Below, one piece after another: positions 32,990 to 44,949 of a stretch of DNA of 64,000 nt. The notes beneath the pieces are model-generated. The model had not been told where the DNA came from. It was given only the letters and a program-made list of their open reading frames with translations, and did no database searches. Numbering within the stretch: the first letter of the stretch is position 1; each line of letters opens with the position of its first letter. The stretch is from Siphonodentalium dalli (lineage: Eukaryota > Mollusca > Scaphopoda > Gadilida > Siphonodentaliidae), in assembly GCA_032622095.1 (NCBI GenBank), contig CP136063.1, positions 34,572,106-34,636,105 on the forward strand. The letters run 5' to 3'. Made by a program: the position numbers and the translations under genes.

Positions 32990-34400
32990 GTACTCCTGCA
33001 CCCATCCACCCCAATGATGCATGATGGCGTCCCATATAGCCGCCGTTTTTCAGACGAGTCACTAAGTCAGTTTGATGCAAATTAAAGTGAGTACATCTTA
33101 TCATATGTATACAATTGTATATATTTTTGCGGAGTTAAAATGCCACATTTTTAGGGCAAAATTTGTACTACCCTTCCAAAGTGGCCGCCAAAATGGCAGC
33201 TGGAAGTGGAAACATTTACGCTTTTTCTTAGTAATATCTTCTATGTCAGTTTATGCTGTATGGGACTGGTTCACAATTGGGACTGTAGTTTTATTTTATT
33301 TTTTCATGTTAACTGATCATTGAAGTAATGAAATGTGAAATTCTTGTGGTCCCAGCCCCTTCCTATCCCTCAAACATTCGATTTTACAGAACGTGTTATA
33401 ACATTTCACCAAAAATCACCATTGTGTTTCTAGTCATTGTTCAACGAGAAATGAACAGAAATGTGCAACGTAAGTGAGGCATACAATTTCCTATGAATAT
33501 TCCAACTCAATTGAACCAAAATTGTCACTTCATCTCAAACTGGCTGCCAAAATGGCGACAAAAATATGGAAAAAGGCAAATATTGCCCGTCATGCCATGT
33601 AATCGCTTACGAGTTGTGGTTGATGAATAAAATTGACTATTCGATCTTATATAAATTGAATAGTAACAGTTGTGTGCGGGCAAAATGTGAGGTGAATATG
33701 TATACAGTGAGTTACTGTGTGATCATGAAAAACATAGAGTCATGGTGTGATCATAAAGTAACTCCATATATACCTATTCACCTCTGACCACATATTCACT
33801 CCCTGTATGTTATATTAACGATTTCGATGTCAAGCTTGTGATGAAAAAATCAAATTTGTTCTTGTAATGTCAGTGGTTGCAATAGTAACAAGGTGCATCA
33901 TAATTGTTAGTATTCAATGCACATAACAGAGAATAGCCAATTTTATACGTCAACCACACTTTGTAAGCGATTACATGGCATGCTAGGGCAATATTTACCA
34001 TTTTGGCAGCCATTTTGAGACAAAATGACCAATTTGTTTCCGCGTTCTGTAAAATCTAATTTTCGTGCGATCAGAAGGGCTGGGACCACATGAGTGGCAC
34101 ATTTCATTGCTCCAATGATAATTTAACTTGAACAATACTAAATAAAATCCCAATTCTGAACCAGTTCCATAGAGCAGAAACTGATCTACAAGATATTAGT
34201 GTAAAACGTCAATTTTTCCACTTCTGGCTGCCATTTTGCCGGCCATCTTGGAGGGGAGTTCCAATTTTGCCTTCATAATTTGGCAATACATCCATTTGTA
34301 TACACAAAACAAGATGTGTTAACTATAATATGCATCAAATTGACCCAGTGACTCTTCTGGAAAAACGGCGGCCATATTGGACGCCATCTTGTCTGGTGTC
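32990..34400. mobile_element. Foldback element with arms of about 0.45-0.65 kb
   Basis: The left arm (about 32990-33645) and right arm (about 33945-34400) are diverged inverted copies: AGTTTGATGCAAATTAAAGTG faces its counterpart near 34335, and GCATGCCATGTAATCGCTTAC faces one near 33970. The arms carry repeated TGGCCGCCAAAATGGC words. About 300 bp of centre remains. A related arm-plus-centre copy lies at 57.74-58.84 kb. No transposase ORF. Confidence 0.7.
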
Positions 34401-34592
34401 TATACGGCCACTTTTTTCGTGTTAACATTGCTTACAAGTTGAGGGACATACAATGAGTCGGGAGCTATATTAGACCCTAAATGAACAGAAAATATTAACG
34501 CATATAATTCTAGTTTGTCCCTTTAATATTTAAAAGTTTCGTTTCGTTTCAATCCTGTCTTTTATTTAAATAGTTTCCAAAGTAAAGGCGCG

Positions 34593-35183
34593 TTAAAGGG
34601 GTACTGTACGCCATTTTCATTAAATTTCCGGTGACAACAACGATCTAATATCGATAATATATAGAAACATAAGTAATTTGAGTCGAAGATGTATTCTGTA
34701 AACGCTCAGGTTAATAGGCTATCTTAAAATTTAATAATTTAAAAGTTAATAATTTGATATAAATTGAATTTATGACTGGAGCCATAAAATGGCGTCAATT
34801 AAATTACGAATTTCCGTAATCAAACAAAGTAATTGAGGGATACTGGATTGTTAAACCGATCGCACACACGATCGCTTAAAATATTATGATGATACGGGGA
34901 GAACACTCAAGCCACTCACCGACTAGCGACGATACAATAACTTAAATGATTATATGGGACTAGTATGCCTATAATATAACTTTTATTTGATTAATTTGGT
35001 TGAAAACTGTACAAAAATTACCCGACAACGACAATTTGTATTTTTGCATTCCGGTAAATTTGTCATCCGTAACACTACTTCGTACTCAACATACTTTCAA
35101 ATAATGAAAAAATTGTTACCTTATTCTCCGACTCGGAGACTATAGAAACCAACAACAACATTTGGCGTACAGTACCCCTTTAA
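34593..35183. mobile_element. MITE family E (TTAAAGGGGTACTGT ends)
   Basis: 591 bp from TTAAAGGGGTACTGTACGCC to the inverted TGGCGTACAGTACCCCTTTAA, TIR about 20 bases, with TTAA at both edges. Non-coding. Confidence 0.88.
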
Positions 35184-36298
35184 CGACAGAGGTTAATGTA
35201 TGGTAATTTAGTCGCAAATTGACATGGATATACAACAGAAAATGGCCGACTAGCTACAAATCGGATACATTGTGAATTTAAATACAAGATTCAGCGATTT
35301 TATTCGTATGGATGTTCACAGATTTCAAAAATACAGGCTGTCAAAATTATTCCAATTTCCAATTTGCGGACGAGAAAACGATCTAACTATGTTACGAATG
35401 AAAACAACTGGATCAATAGTGACATCATCATATTGACTCAGTAAAAACTATTACTGATTACTGATATACAATTGGGAAGTTTGATCTACAGACTTCAGAT
35501 CAGTATTAATACATGTACTGTAGGACCACAGTGGTGCAAGAGCCAAATGCGTAAAAACGACACCATTCGCTCGCCAAATTTTATCCTATATTTAGATTGT
35601 GTATGACGTCAGGAAATTCCCAGCTCATAGTTTTTTGCTGGCAAAGCATTTGTTTTGTAAATGGCGACTTCTACGCTTCTAGATAGTTTACAAATCTACA
35701 TTTTTTCAAGAATTTGGAAACTTAGAAACGCTCAACGGTATCAATGCACTGGACTCATATCATATAATTTATATTATCATGACTGCATGCGGGAACTATA
35801 ACTTTGAACGCTGTTAGTAAATTTGCCGAGCGACTGATGCAGGCCGAAATTTTGTGAACTTGTGAAGAAGTGACGACAGAAGCAAACACAAATCGAGATT
35901 TGGATTCAGTTTTTAGAAGAATCTTCATATACAAATCGTTGACATTATTTATTTGTAATCTCCACAGAACAAAGATGTGCAGTTTATTCACAAAATATTT
36001 CGGAAAACAGGAATTAAACTACGATGTATTTGTGAAGTAAGTCTCCCATTTCCGTTGCTCATCTTTGATGACAAACTGGGAGGATGCGTTTTCATTAACT
36101 TTTCAACACTGCAAGAAGGATTTGAGTGTACTGTACTTCAGATGCTGGTTTTGAGATTTGATTAATACTTATTATTTTAATAAATAATCTAAAAATGATT
36201 TCACTTGTTGCTGCTTTTAATTTTAATTATCCCATGTCAGAGAGAAAAATTAATAGATTAAGGGAATTATCTTTATAAATGTGCTGTAGAAGAAAATT
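35184..36298. other. Unassigned sequence
   Basis: No gene or repeat I can support. Short ORFs on both strands near 35755-36165 have no recognisable domain. Confidence 0.4.
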
Positions 36299-37190
36299 GG
36301 GGATCCCATAAAAATGTGTGACTAAACACCAACTTCACCAAGCCATCTGAAGCCAAACCAAGCCATACCAATTAAGCCGTAGGAAATAAGAAGTAAAATT
36401 GAAGTTTATTCTATATATTATTTATTTAATTTATTTTGTATAGCTTGGTGTTTAATAGTATGGGAGCCCCTTTTCACATTTATTATGTATTTGCACTTAA
36501 GCACTAATCATTTGCGCTTAAACGTAACTGATTTGCGCTTAAGCATAAATGATTTGCGCTTAAGCATAAATGATTTGGGCTTAAGCATAAATATTTGCAC
36601 TTAAAGACATGGTTGGCCTTGGCGGTGGGTATCCTGTGAAAATATCTCCACCCGTCAAAAACCGCCACAAACAGAAAGAACATCAAAATGTAGATAGACT
36701 TTGTCCGTATACAAATAACAAATATCGCATAAACAGTATGTTATTGTCATATTTTTGACCATTGTTATGGAAACAAAGCATAAAAAGTTACTTTTCTGGT
36801 GTTTGTTTATATTATGATGGTAAACATAAAGAGCGTTCTTTGTTGATGAATACCTGATATGGAACTAATAAAGAGCGTTTATGCCATTTGTGTGTGATTA
36901 GCCAGTAGCATTGTGCTGTCTTCTGTAACACAATCACGCTCTTGCTTAGGTAAAATATAGTAGGTCTTTATTATAACATGCTGTTTATGCGATGGTCATG
37001 GTATATATGAACGGAACTGTATGCGTTGTAATGTTTTTCTGTTTACGGTGTTTGGAACAAATATGAATATTTTCGACAATTAAGGCCGCACGTGCCTTTA
37101 ACCACAAATATTTACAATTAAGCGGAAATATTTGCGCTTAGCAAATAATGAATAAATGTGAAAACGGCCTCCCATAGTTTAGTAGCAACA
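36299..37190. mobile_element. TIR element with a GCGCTTAAGC repeat cluster in its left end
   Basis: TATGGGAGCCCCTTTTCACA at 36459 pairs with the inverted TGTGAAAACGGCCTCCCATA ending at 37178, giving an element of about 720 bp. An additional inverted copy of the end (GGGGATCCCATAAAAATGTG) lies outside at 36299. Just inside the left end are five 21-25 bp units of ATTTGCGCTTAAGCATAAATG (36500-36610), read by a spurious minus-strand ORF with LCLSANH repeats. Confidence 0.65.
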
Positions 37191-37300
37191 CAAGAAAACG
37201 GTACTTATTTTTTCTTTTTGAAGCATTGTTTGAAGTGATATTTTCTATCACATCATTGAATTTTTCTAGCATATAAAATATATAGTCTGTGTAAAAGACT

Positions 37301-37828
37301 TTAAAGGTGGATTATCTCTTTGTAAACATGTATTATATAGTTACCGGGGTATAAAATATTAGATTTGAATCGAAGACTCCTGTCCGGAAATGCTTCTATC
37401 GATTAATATTAATTATATTTCGAATATTTTCTGGTCTAAAAACGTGAAGTTGTTTAGCTAACAAACAATAGTGGTTACTGTTAACAGAGACCAGAAATCT
37501 TTTTGTACAATTTTGTCACAAATAAAGGTTAATTATACTCATTATCGCTTATATCTGTGGAACAAAACAATACAAACAATCAATCTGGAACATTTGACTT
37601 TTGGTGCGTAGCCATAGGAACAGCCCAGTGTTCTATACCGCAATATGGTATCATCCGAATGGTCTGTTCTAAAAATAGTAACATAAACGGTCCCGATTTA
37701 ATATTCGAAATAAAATCAATATTAATTGATAGAAGCTTTTCCGGACATAGGTCTTCAGTTCATATATATTATTTTATACCCACGCAACTATTTAAAATTT
37801 GTTATTTAAAGAGATAATCCATCTTTAC
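37301..37828 (+). mobile_element. MITE family A, copy 4 (near complete)
   Basis: 528 bp from TTAAAGGTGGATTATCTC to CCATCTTTAC; the right TTAA has one change. This is the clearest example of the family: TCCGGAAATGCTTCTATCGA near the left end faces its inverted counterpart near 37730, so the TIR region extends over about 110 bases. Confidence 0.88.
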
Positions 37829-37959
37829 GTATTCCAAGTGCTTTAATATGGAGTTATTTTCAGTTTATACCTAGTATTTGACAAACTTATTTAATTACTA
37901 AACTGTAGGTTTACTCATCGATCTAATATACGTCGATGGTTTACTTCAATTTGAGGTTT

Positions 37960-38460
37960 GAAGACCATTATGAGACTTGGTTCCTGTTATAGTACATTTC
38001 ACAAAAACAAATGGCTGACAAATGTACAGATCTACTTGCACTTCTACACAGCGGCCATCTTGGATTTCAAAATTCATTCCATTAGCACAGGCTACAGACC
38101 GGAGTGTTCGTCTGATCATCATGAAATTTGTCGTGGAAGTTAATATTGACATGAAGATGGGAACAAGTTATTTTGGGGTAATTCGGCCATAAAACATGGC
38201 CGCCAGCAGCCATTTTGGATTTTACTCTTTGCATGACTAAATCCTTTGTCACGGGCTACAGTTCATACATTTAGTAGGATCATTATGAAATTTGTAATGG
38301 ATGTTAATATTGACATATAGATGGGAACGACTCATTTTGGGGCATTCGACCATAAAACATTACCTCTGGCAGCCATCTTGGATTTTACTCTTTGCATGAC
38401 TAAATCCTTTTGCATGGGCTACAAGTTGTACCTTTGGTCGGATCATTGTGAAATTTGCGC
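37960..38460. repeat. 165-bp tandem repeat containing AAGATGGC motifs
   Basis: Two full units and part of a third. GATCATNATGAAATTTG begins near 38114, 38279 and 38443. Each unit has GGCAGCCAT(C/T)TTGGATTTTAC and GACATNNAGATGGGAAC. An inverted diverged unit is at 28.8 kb. Confidence 0.8.
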
Positions 38461-38639
38461 TTAAGCTGAAATAAAAATTCATATGCATTGATTCCCCCTG
38501 AATTAATTTTAAATGGTACAGGTCACTAAAGTCTATATAGGTCCACCATATGAGGGAAGCAATCCCCCAGTAACCCCTAATTCCCTTTTGATGACCATGG
38601 AAATGGTATAGATCTGTGCAGGATATGTCTCTTTTATAA

Positions 38640-38895
38640 AATTCTAGCTGGTGGGCCCCGACTTCGTCCGGGCTGTTTCCCCTCTGCTTTCATCCGCCGA
38701 AAGGAGCTATTTGATCTTGAATTGACCAATTTGAAAGTCAAGGTCAGGTCGTGGTCACGATTTGACCCGTCGAAAACACTCCCCGGAAAAAAAGTACCCC
38801 TAGGTATCAAATTTCATCGAAACCCGTCCGGCAGTTTTCCCGGTCATTGCTAACAGACAAACAGAAGTCCCAAAATATATATTAGATACTAGATG
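38640..38895 (+). repeat. Possible 3' tail of an RTE-like LINE or SINE
   Basis: GC-rich head (GGGCCCCGACTTCGTCCGGG), middle ATCAAATTTCATCGAAACCC with CAGACAAACAGAAG, and a simple TATATATTAGATACTAGATGG end. This order is typical of RTE-type 3' ends and derived SINEs in animals (from memory). No ORF. Confidence 0.45.
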
Positions 38896-39020
38896 GGATG
38901 GAGACACAAATTCTTGGGGCAGGGATGCTGATAATATGAAAATAGGTTTTTTCCTTATTTAAAGTCAATAAGTACACCATATGAGGGAAGCAAGCCCCCC
39001 CCCCCCCCCCCCCCAGTAAA

Positions 39021-39391
39021 GCTGAAATTGTCACTGTCATCCCTTTTGTTCAATTGGGTACCCAGCTTTTTTAAATTTTCAGTTGGGTACCCAGCATTTG
39101 TAAAATCTCACACAGAGCGTGATTCAATTAGTGATTGTCGTCAGTTGATTGCGAAATGATGCTGTTAAATTTGTGAATGCTTGTTTATATATGAATTATG
39201 ATGTATATTCGTCACGATACTTCAAAATAATAGCGGAGAATAACTATATGCATAGGACATAGGTAATGAAGATCGACTGCTCATAAAGCTGGGTACCCAA
39301 ATGTAAATTTTATAAAGCTGGATACCCAACTGAAAGTTTTAAAAAGCTGGGTACCCAACTGAACGAAAGGGGTGACAATGACCATTTCAGC
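39021..39391. mobile_element. MITE family F with 70-bp TIRs rich in GGGTACCCAG
   Basis: About 371 bp. GCTGAAATTGTCACTGTCAT at the left pairs with the inverted ATGACCATTTCAGC at the right; both TIRs contain two copies of TTGGGTACCCAGC. A run of 20 C (38995-39014) abuts the left end. No clear target duplication. Confidence 0.8.
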
Positions 39392-40084
39392 ATTTCTGCA
39401 TAAATTAATCTCATTTCAAACAACTTTTATCGCCTCAAAGTGCATTTTAGCCATCATTATTCGTTATATAATCCAACATTCTAGCAAATCCAGTTCATAA
39501 TTCAGCACATTCAAACAGTTTTATTCCGTAATCGCTATTTATCGTAAAGGCTTAGGTAATTAACCAGCGTAATTTATCAACTCGTTACGTGATTGGCGGA
39601 ATTATTTCAAGCTCCACCCACCGCTGTCATCGGTAAGCGTTGATGCAGATGATCGGTCATGTGACCGCGTTGTGGTCATGTGATCGCACTCACGTGACTG
39701 ACTTCGGATATTTCCGCGATTTTTTTAATATCATAATAATAACAAGAAATTCAATTAATTGAGGAAAAACACCCACTGTCCCGAGTGGTATTGATAAGCT
39801 ATTGGAGGGTCTTCCACTTCGCATGCAAAATAGCAAAATATTATTAATTGATGACTGATGTACATGTACAGTACACACATAGTAATAACAATTAACGTTA
39901 TGATTTGAAACTAACCATGATAGGATATTGACAGTAAGGTGGTATTAACTACTACGAGTGGTATTAGTAATAATAGTACCATTCTAGCATAATATATGTG
40001 TACATGATGTATGGGAAATATTAAAGGACAAAACAATAGTTACAATACAATTAGAATTTTTTTTTTTAATTAATCGCAAGAAGA
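39392..40084. other. Unassigned sequence
   Basis: No gene or repeat recognised; AT-rich with a poly-T run near 40060. Confidence 0.4.
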
Positions 40085-40560
40085 GCTAATTGTGCTTAAG
40101 CACAATAAGGGAATCTCTATTGTGCTTAAGCGCAATAAGGATATATTTAACTGTGCTTAAGCGCAATAATGGAATTTACAAATTGCGCTTATATAATAAA
40201 ACCCAATAAGGAATCTCTTAATAAGGAATATATTATATATAGTACATAAACTCCCTATAATTCAGGTGGTGTAGTCCATCTCCATGGTACAATGGGTGGA
40301 ACAAATATAGGATTATTCTACTATTTGCACAAGGGTGATCTAATGAGAGATATTAATTGCGCTTAAGTGCAATATTGATGTAATTTCGCTTACGTGTAAT
40401 AAGGAATGTCTTATTACACTTAAGCGCAATAAGAATATTCCTTATTGCACAGGAATGTCACATTGTGCTTAAGCGCAATAAGGTATCTCTAACTGCGCTT
40501 AAGCACAATAACTGAAGGAATATTCTTATTGGGCTTGAGCTCAATTAGAGATTCCTTAAG
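40085..40560. repeat. Cluster of palindromic TTGTGCTTAAGCGCAATAAG motifs
   Basis: Eight or more copies of TTGYGCTTAAGCRCAATAAG at irregular 25-45 bp spacing, most palindromic around CTTAAG, separated by GGAATCTCT-like words. The same core occurs at 36.5-36.6, 37.1 and 38.46 kb. Not a regular CRISPR: the spacers are variants of one another. Confidence 0.8.
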
Positions 40561-40914
40561 TTATTGCAGTTAATCGAAATTGTCTATTAAATGTCAAGTT
40601 GGTTTCCCATAGAGATCATCAACGATGTCTATGCGCAAGGGACCTACGCCAGTCTTCTCTGTTGGGATTCCAATTGTTGGCTTATTAAATATGCACATAT
40701 GCTTAAGATACAGTCGTGCGCGAAGCGTGCTCCCGTAGGTCGGGTTTTGTATCCCAGTGAATTAAAATATCATTGAAATAATCGGTCCCCCCCCATCCAA
40801 TAAACATCCATATATTGAATATACATGTTTTTGGAGCAGAATTAGATAGTCCATATTGGACGCCATCATGGAATTTAATTTTTTTATTTAATTTTCACAC
40901 ATAGTTATTAGTTA
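40561..40914. other. Unassigned sequence
   Basis: Nothing recognised beyond a short C-tract at 40787 and an ATTGGACGCCATCATGG word at 40856. Confidence 0.4.
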
Positions 40915-41215
40915 TGTGGATGGCGTTCTCATTAAACATCACACCCGTATATTGATTATGTGGATAGAGTTATCATTAAACCTCACATCCTTATATTGGT
41001 TACAGTAATGCCCAAAGTAATTGACCACTTAACCAGAGCAGAATTATTGGTAATTTTTCAGGATTTAAAATCCTGAAAAATTACCCATAATTCTGCTGTG
41101 GTTAAGTGGTCAATTACTTTGGACATTACTGTATGTGGATGGAGTTATCATTACACCTCACATCCTTATATTGGTTAGGTTATGTAGATGTGAGTTATCA
41201 TTAAACCTCACATCA
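40915..41215. repeat. 46-48 bp tandem repeat interrupted by a mariner-type MITE
   Basis: Four imperfect units with TTATGTGGATGGAGTTATCA and AACCTCACATCCTTATATTG. One unit is broken at its TTATG by the 129-bp palindrome at 41003-41131; the sister units show the uninterrupted site. Confidence 0.85.
41003..41131. mobile_element. 129-bp palindromic Tc1/mariner-type MITE with TA duplication
   Basis: The whole element is one inverted repeat: CAGTAATGCCCAAAGTAATT at the left, its complement ending CATTACTG at the right, meeting at an AAAATCCTGAAAAATTACC centre. TA flanks both sides (41001-41002 and 41132-41133), and neighbouring tandem units show the empty TTATGTGG site with a single TA. TA target and CAGT ends fit the Tc1/mariner superfamily. 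Confidence 0.9.
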
Positions 41216-41397
41216 GTGTGTTGGGGATTTTGGACCTTGACTTGGGACCTTTGGTTTTTAACGCAACAAATGCGAGTACACCTTATACACAAGTTTCTTG
41301 GATAAGATGAGTTTGAAGCCTGCTTACATTTCGAAATGTTGTCAGTTTTGTATTGTCTGCAGCAGAACTCGGCATGTTGAAGCAAAAGTTACAAGAG

Positions 41398-42250
41398 ATA
41401 AAATATGTACGTAACGAGACTATAATACAAATGAAAAAATAAATTGAGGGAGGAGTGGGCGATACAGGGAACTAAGGGTTGAACCGATATAAATTTGTAG
41501 AGCGATAACGACCAATGTTGACATATCATGCATCTCAACTCTACTGTTGCAACAAGGCTATAAAATGGGGGGGGGTTGTAATAATCTTCGTTATCTCTAT
41601 ATAGTGCCAGAATAGTCATTTATGGACTTCTATAGTGGTACAATGCAAATTGGAATCAAATGATAAAAATATGTATGTAACACAACTACGGTATACCGAT
41701 GAAAATAATTTAGGCCGGGTTTAGATGTTGGGTTGGTTAAATAGACTCGGAGAAAAAGGGGAACGATGAACTGACATAAATTAGTAGAGCGATAGCGATC
41801 AATGTTGCCATGTGATGCATCGCGACTGTACTGTAGCGGCAATGATATAAAATTGGGGGGGGGGGTCTGAAATTATCTCTTACTCTATAGATGGCACCAG
41901 GATTATATAGAAAGGAATAGCAATTGATATACGTATACCGTATACTATAGTAATACCATAGACATATAAGTAAAATTATCACGTGATAAAATATTACGTA
42001 ACTTGACTATAGCGATGAAGAAAAAAAAATAAAAAATTGGACCGGGATTAGAGGTTCGGTTGGTTATATGTGGATAATTGGATATGGAATTCATACCGAT
42101 GAGACGATAAAAATTAGTGGAGCAATAAAGACCAATGTTGACACTTAGTCAGGCTACATGGGGGTTGATACGATAGACCAAAATAAATTTGTCGGGTGAT
42201 AATGACCAATGTTGACGTATAAAGTAACGCGACTGTACTGTCGCACAATT
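41398..42250. repeat. Three diverged tandem units of about 260-325 bp
   Basis: Each unit has GATAAAATATGTACGTAAC-like, AATTTGTAGAGCGATAACGACCAATGTTGAC-like and CATCGCGACTGTACTGT-like words, in the same order near 41398, 41661 and 41985. Two units carry a run of 8-10 G at the same place (41568, 41856). Confidence 0.7.
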
Positions 42251-42338
42251 ATCAGGTAGAACCTGTCAAATATGGACTCTGTTGGTCAATATGGAACAGC
42301 TCAGAAAACATTCGCAGGGCCCTAAAATGTATTATTTA

Positions 42339-42862
42339 ACATGGGATCTGCCATTAAAATTGATTTATGTCGATAAAATTCTTATTTTTCAAAATTTTAA
42401 GCTGAGACTTGGTGTGTCTGTGTGGAATACTTATATATTCCTAAAATGACAGGGTACAGCACGTAATTATTTTTTAGATGGAAGAAATTAATTTTTTTCG
42501 ATGATAAATTTTAACATGGGATTTGCTATTCAAATCGATTTATGTCGATAAAACTCTTATTTTTCAAAATTTTAAGCTGAGACTTGGTGTGTCAGCGTGG
42601 AATACCTATATATTCCTAAAATGACAGGGTACAGCACGTAATTATTTTTTAGAGGGAAGAAATTATTTTTTTTCAATGATAAATTTTAACACGGGATTTT
42701 CCCATTCAAATCGATTTATGTCGATAAAACTGTTATTTTTCAAAATTTTAAGCTGAGACTGAGGTATGTCTGCGTGGAATACTTATATATTCCTAAAATG
42801 ACAGGGTCCAGCACGTAATTATCTTTTAGATGGAAGAAATTGATTTGTTTCCATGATAAAAA
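42339..42862. repeat. Three tandem units of about 175-180 bp
   Basis: ACATGGGATTTGCCATTC-like starts at 42339, 42512 and 42690, each followed by TTTATGTCGATAAAACTCTT, AAGCTGAGACTTGGTGTGTC and TTCCTAAAATGACAGGGTAC. Units are nearly identical, so the duplication is fairly recent. Confidence 0.9.
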
Positions 42863-44537
42863 TCGAGCGTGTACTGTGCCGCAGGCAGTGTGCGCTCAAA
42901 ATGTAAACAACTTTCTCAAGTGTCGTTTTGGTCAACATATCGCTTTCTCGACGGGGAGATCTGATCCGAATAATAGCTAAGATGTATTTAGATAGAATTA
43001 TTGAAAGAATTTGACCGATTATTGTGCATTTTGACTCGAGAATCGAGTGGAGAATACGTTTAGTCAAACACGCGAATTCTGCCAATTGCAGTTGCAGACG
43101 AGCGCTGTCAGAATCAGATAATACAGATTGACAACAAATGCAGGCCTGAAACTCACCTTTTTGGGAGGTAAATCCCACTTATTAGATATCAAAACAATCC
43201 TTCCTAAGCACATTCCACAAGTTGCTAATATCTTAGGACACAATAACAGTCAAAATGAATGAATTTAAATCACGATTCCGAGACGAAGCGAGACATGTAC
43301 TGTGTACGATTTTTGACTCATTTTGAGTCGCCTTGTTTTCGATGACGTCATTTGCGTTGCCCAACAACCTTAACCCTTTCCAATTCCAGCGGCATTTCAA
43401 TTGGTTGAAATTAAAAATTTCTCAAGTTCTAGCTCAACCTGAATCTAGTTACCCAATTGGTAGAATTACTTTAGCAGTACAATTTAGTTTTATCAATTAT
43501 AACTATAATTTTATTGACGATATGAGCTCAACATCATAATATGAAACTGTTTATGGCGGTGTTATCCAAACGTGTGCTTTGATAATGGTTATAATTTTAT
43601 TTTGCGATCAAACGTCAGTGCAGCTCAGCAGAAACGCATAGGCACTATTTCAATTCAGCAGAAACGCATGAGTCCTACGATAATAGTACACCCACTGAAC
43701 GCGCTTCGCGCGTTGGTCAGTGGGTGAAAAATACTATCTGCTCGATTTTGAATTTTCTTGGCGAAATGGGTCTGTTAGACATATATTATTAGTATTATGA
43801 CGATAAAAAAAATATTTTTTTGACAGACTAATTCCTTTAACATCACACTTAGGACTAAGTAAATTGGTAAAAATTAAATTATTTTCCAAATTGTCAAAAT
43901 GGCGGTGTAGATGAAGACAATTTACAAAATAATGATGACGATGTAGAGTACAATATTTATGATGGTGTAGAGTATTTTCTAAATTCAAATACCTGGATGT
44001 CATTATAAGCAATCAACGTCGTTTGTGATGTCATTTCGGGCGTAGACCTAATTATCAATGTCAGGCGTTATAGACATACGGTATAGGCTATTTTGTACGG
44101 CAATTTCGACTTCTGACACCTATATTGGCCCATTATGCATAAATGACATCGCAAACGACGTTGATTCCATAATTATATTGTCTATCGCACAGAGCATAAA
44201 TATATCATCAATTTGCATTTATGCTCGGAAAAGTCTTTTTTATTGAAACCTAATGAATTTTAAAATATTAAAGGGTCTAGATATGATCAGTTGGATTGTA
44301 TCGGTGACCGGTGATCACGGATGAAGGTCATGAAGACCATGCTTCTATAGTGGAATTTATAACTATAATATAGCTTTCTGCCTACTTAATATAGATGACA
44401 AACATAAGAAATTATTTTTATTAAGAGTAATTTGGGACCTTATTTGGACACTTTCGCCACGTCCCTGTATACATATATTGAACTTTGCTCTCCATGACCT
44501 CACTTGTGATTGTTTCGTTGTTTTTTTTAAAATTTCA
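42863..44537. other. Unassigned region with two hairpins and a CRE
   Basis: Contains a perfect GATGACGTCATT (CRE) at 43342-43353; a possible minus-strand splice donor CCAAAAAG/GTGAGT after an ATG (43178 leftward); a hairpin CACCCACTGAACGCGCTTCG at 43690-43727; inverted words CAATCAACGTCGTTTG (44008) and CAAACGACGTTGATT (44152); and a lone hAT-type end GCCACGTCCCTG at 44457-44468. A real first exon here is possible but unsupported. Confidence 0.4.
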
Positions 44538-44949
44538 GAATTGAAGCAATGGAAGAATCCTTATACGAAGAATCAGACTCAACGTCTCAGACAACGAGTG
44601 GTCAATCGGACTCGGACAAGCGATTCATACATGTGTGTGCATATTGTGCAAATTCCTTCAACATGAAAAGCAGGAGAATACACACACAAATTCACAACCA
44701 CTCCCGTGTGGTGATGGTGGCCAAAAGATTAATGAGAAACATTTGTTGTTTGCACATCGTGCAAAGCACGGTGATGGATCTAAATTTGAATGCGACAAAT
44801 GGCCCAAATTGTTTTCCTGCAAGTACGCCTTGTATCACCATATAGAAAGTCACCAAATTGGAAAGTGGCACACGTGTGATAAATGCGGTTCTGTATTTAC
44901 CAGGAAGGATACCTTAAGAAATCACACGAAAGCTGTACACGACAATTAA
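44538..44949 (+). pseudogene. Decayed C2H2 zinc-finger exon
   Basis: A good 3' splice site (T-rich tract then TTTCAG) precedes AATTGAAGCAATGGAAGAATCC. The first frame (44549 on) has an acidic Ser-rich start and one finger-like block (CAYCANSFNMKSRRIHTQIHNH). Near 44700 the frame shifts; the next frame holds three finger-like units. In the first two the second Cys is lost (CGDG and CDKW instead of CxxC), while the third (TCDKCGSVFTRKDTLRNH, then H) is intact, and the frame ends at 44949. Frameshift plus two broken metal sites indicate a dead or dying gene. It is not a close relative of the 56-kb array: the linkers are not TGDRPY. Confidence 0.75.

Noticed and set aside
40085-40560. CRISPR-like palindromic repeats
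   Set aside because: Irregular spacing and spacers that are variants of each other.
42819-43178. 119-codon minus-strand ORF
   Set aside because: Low-complexity composition without a domain; its end runs into a tandem repeat. Only the possible first exon at its start is kept as a weak finding.
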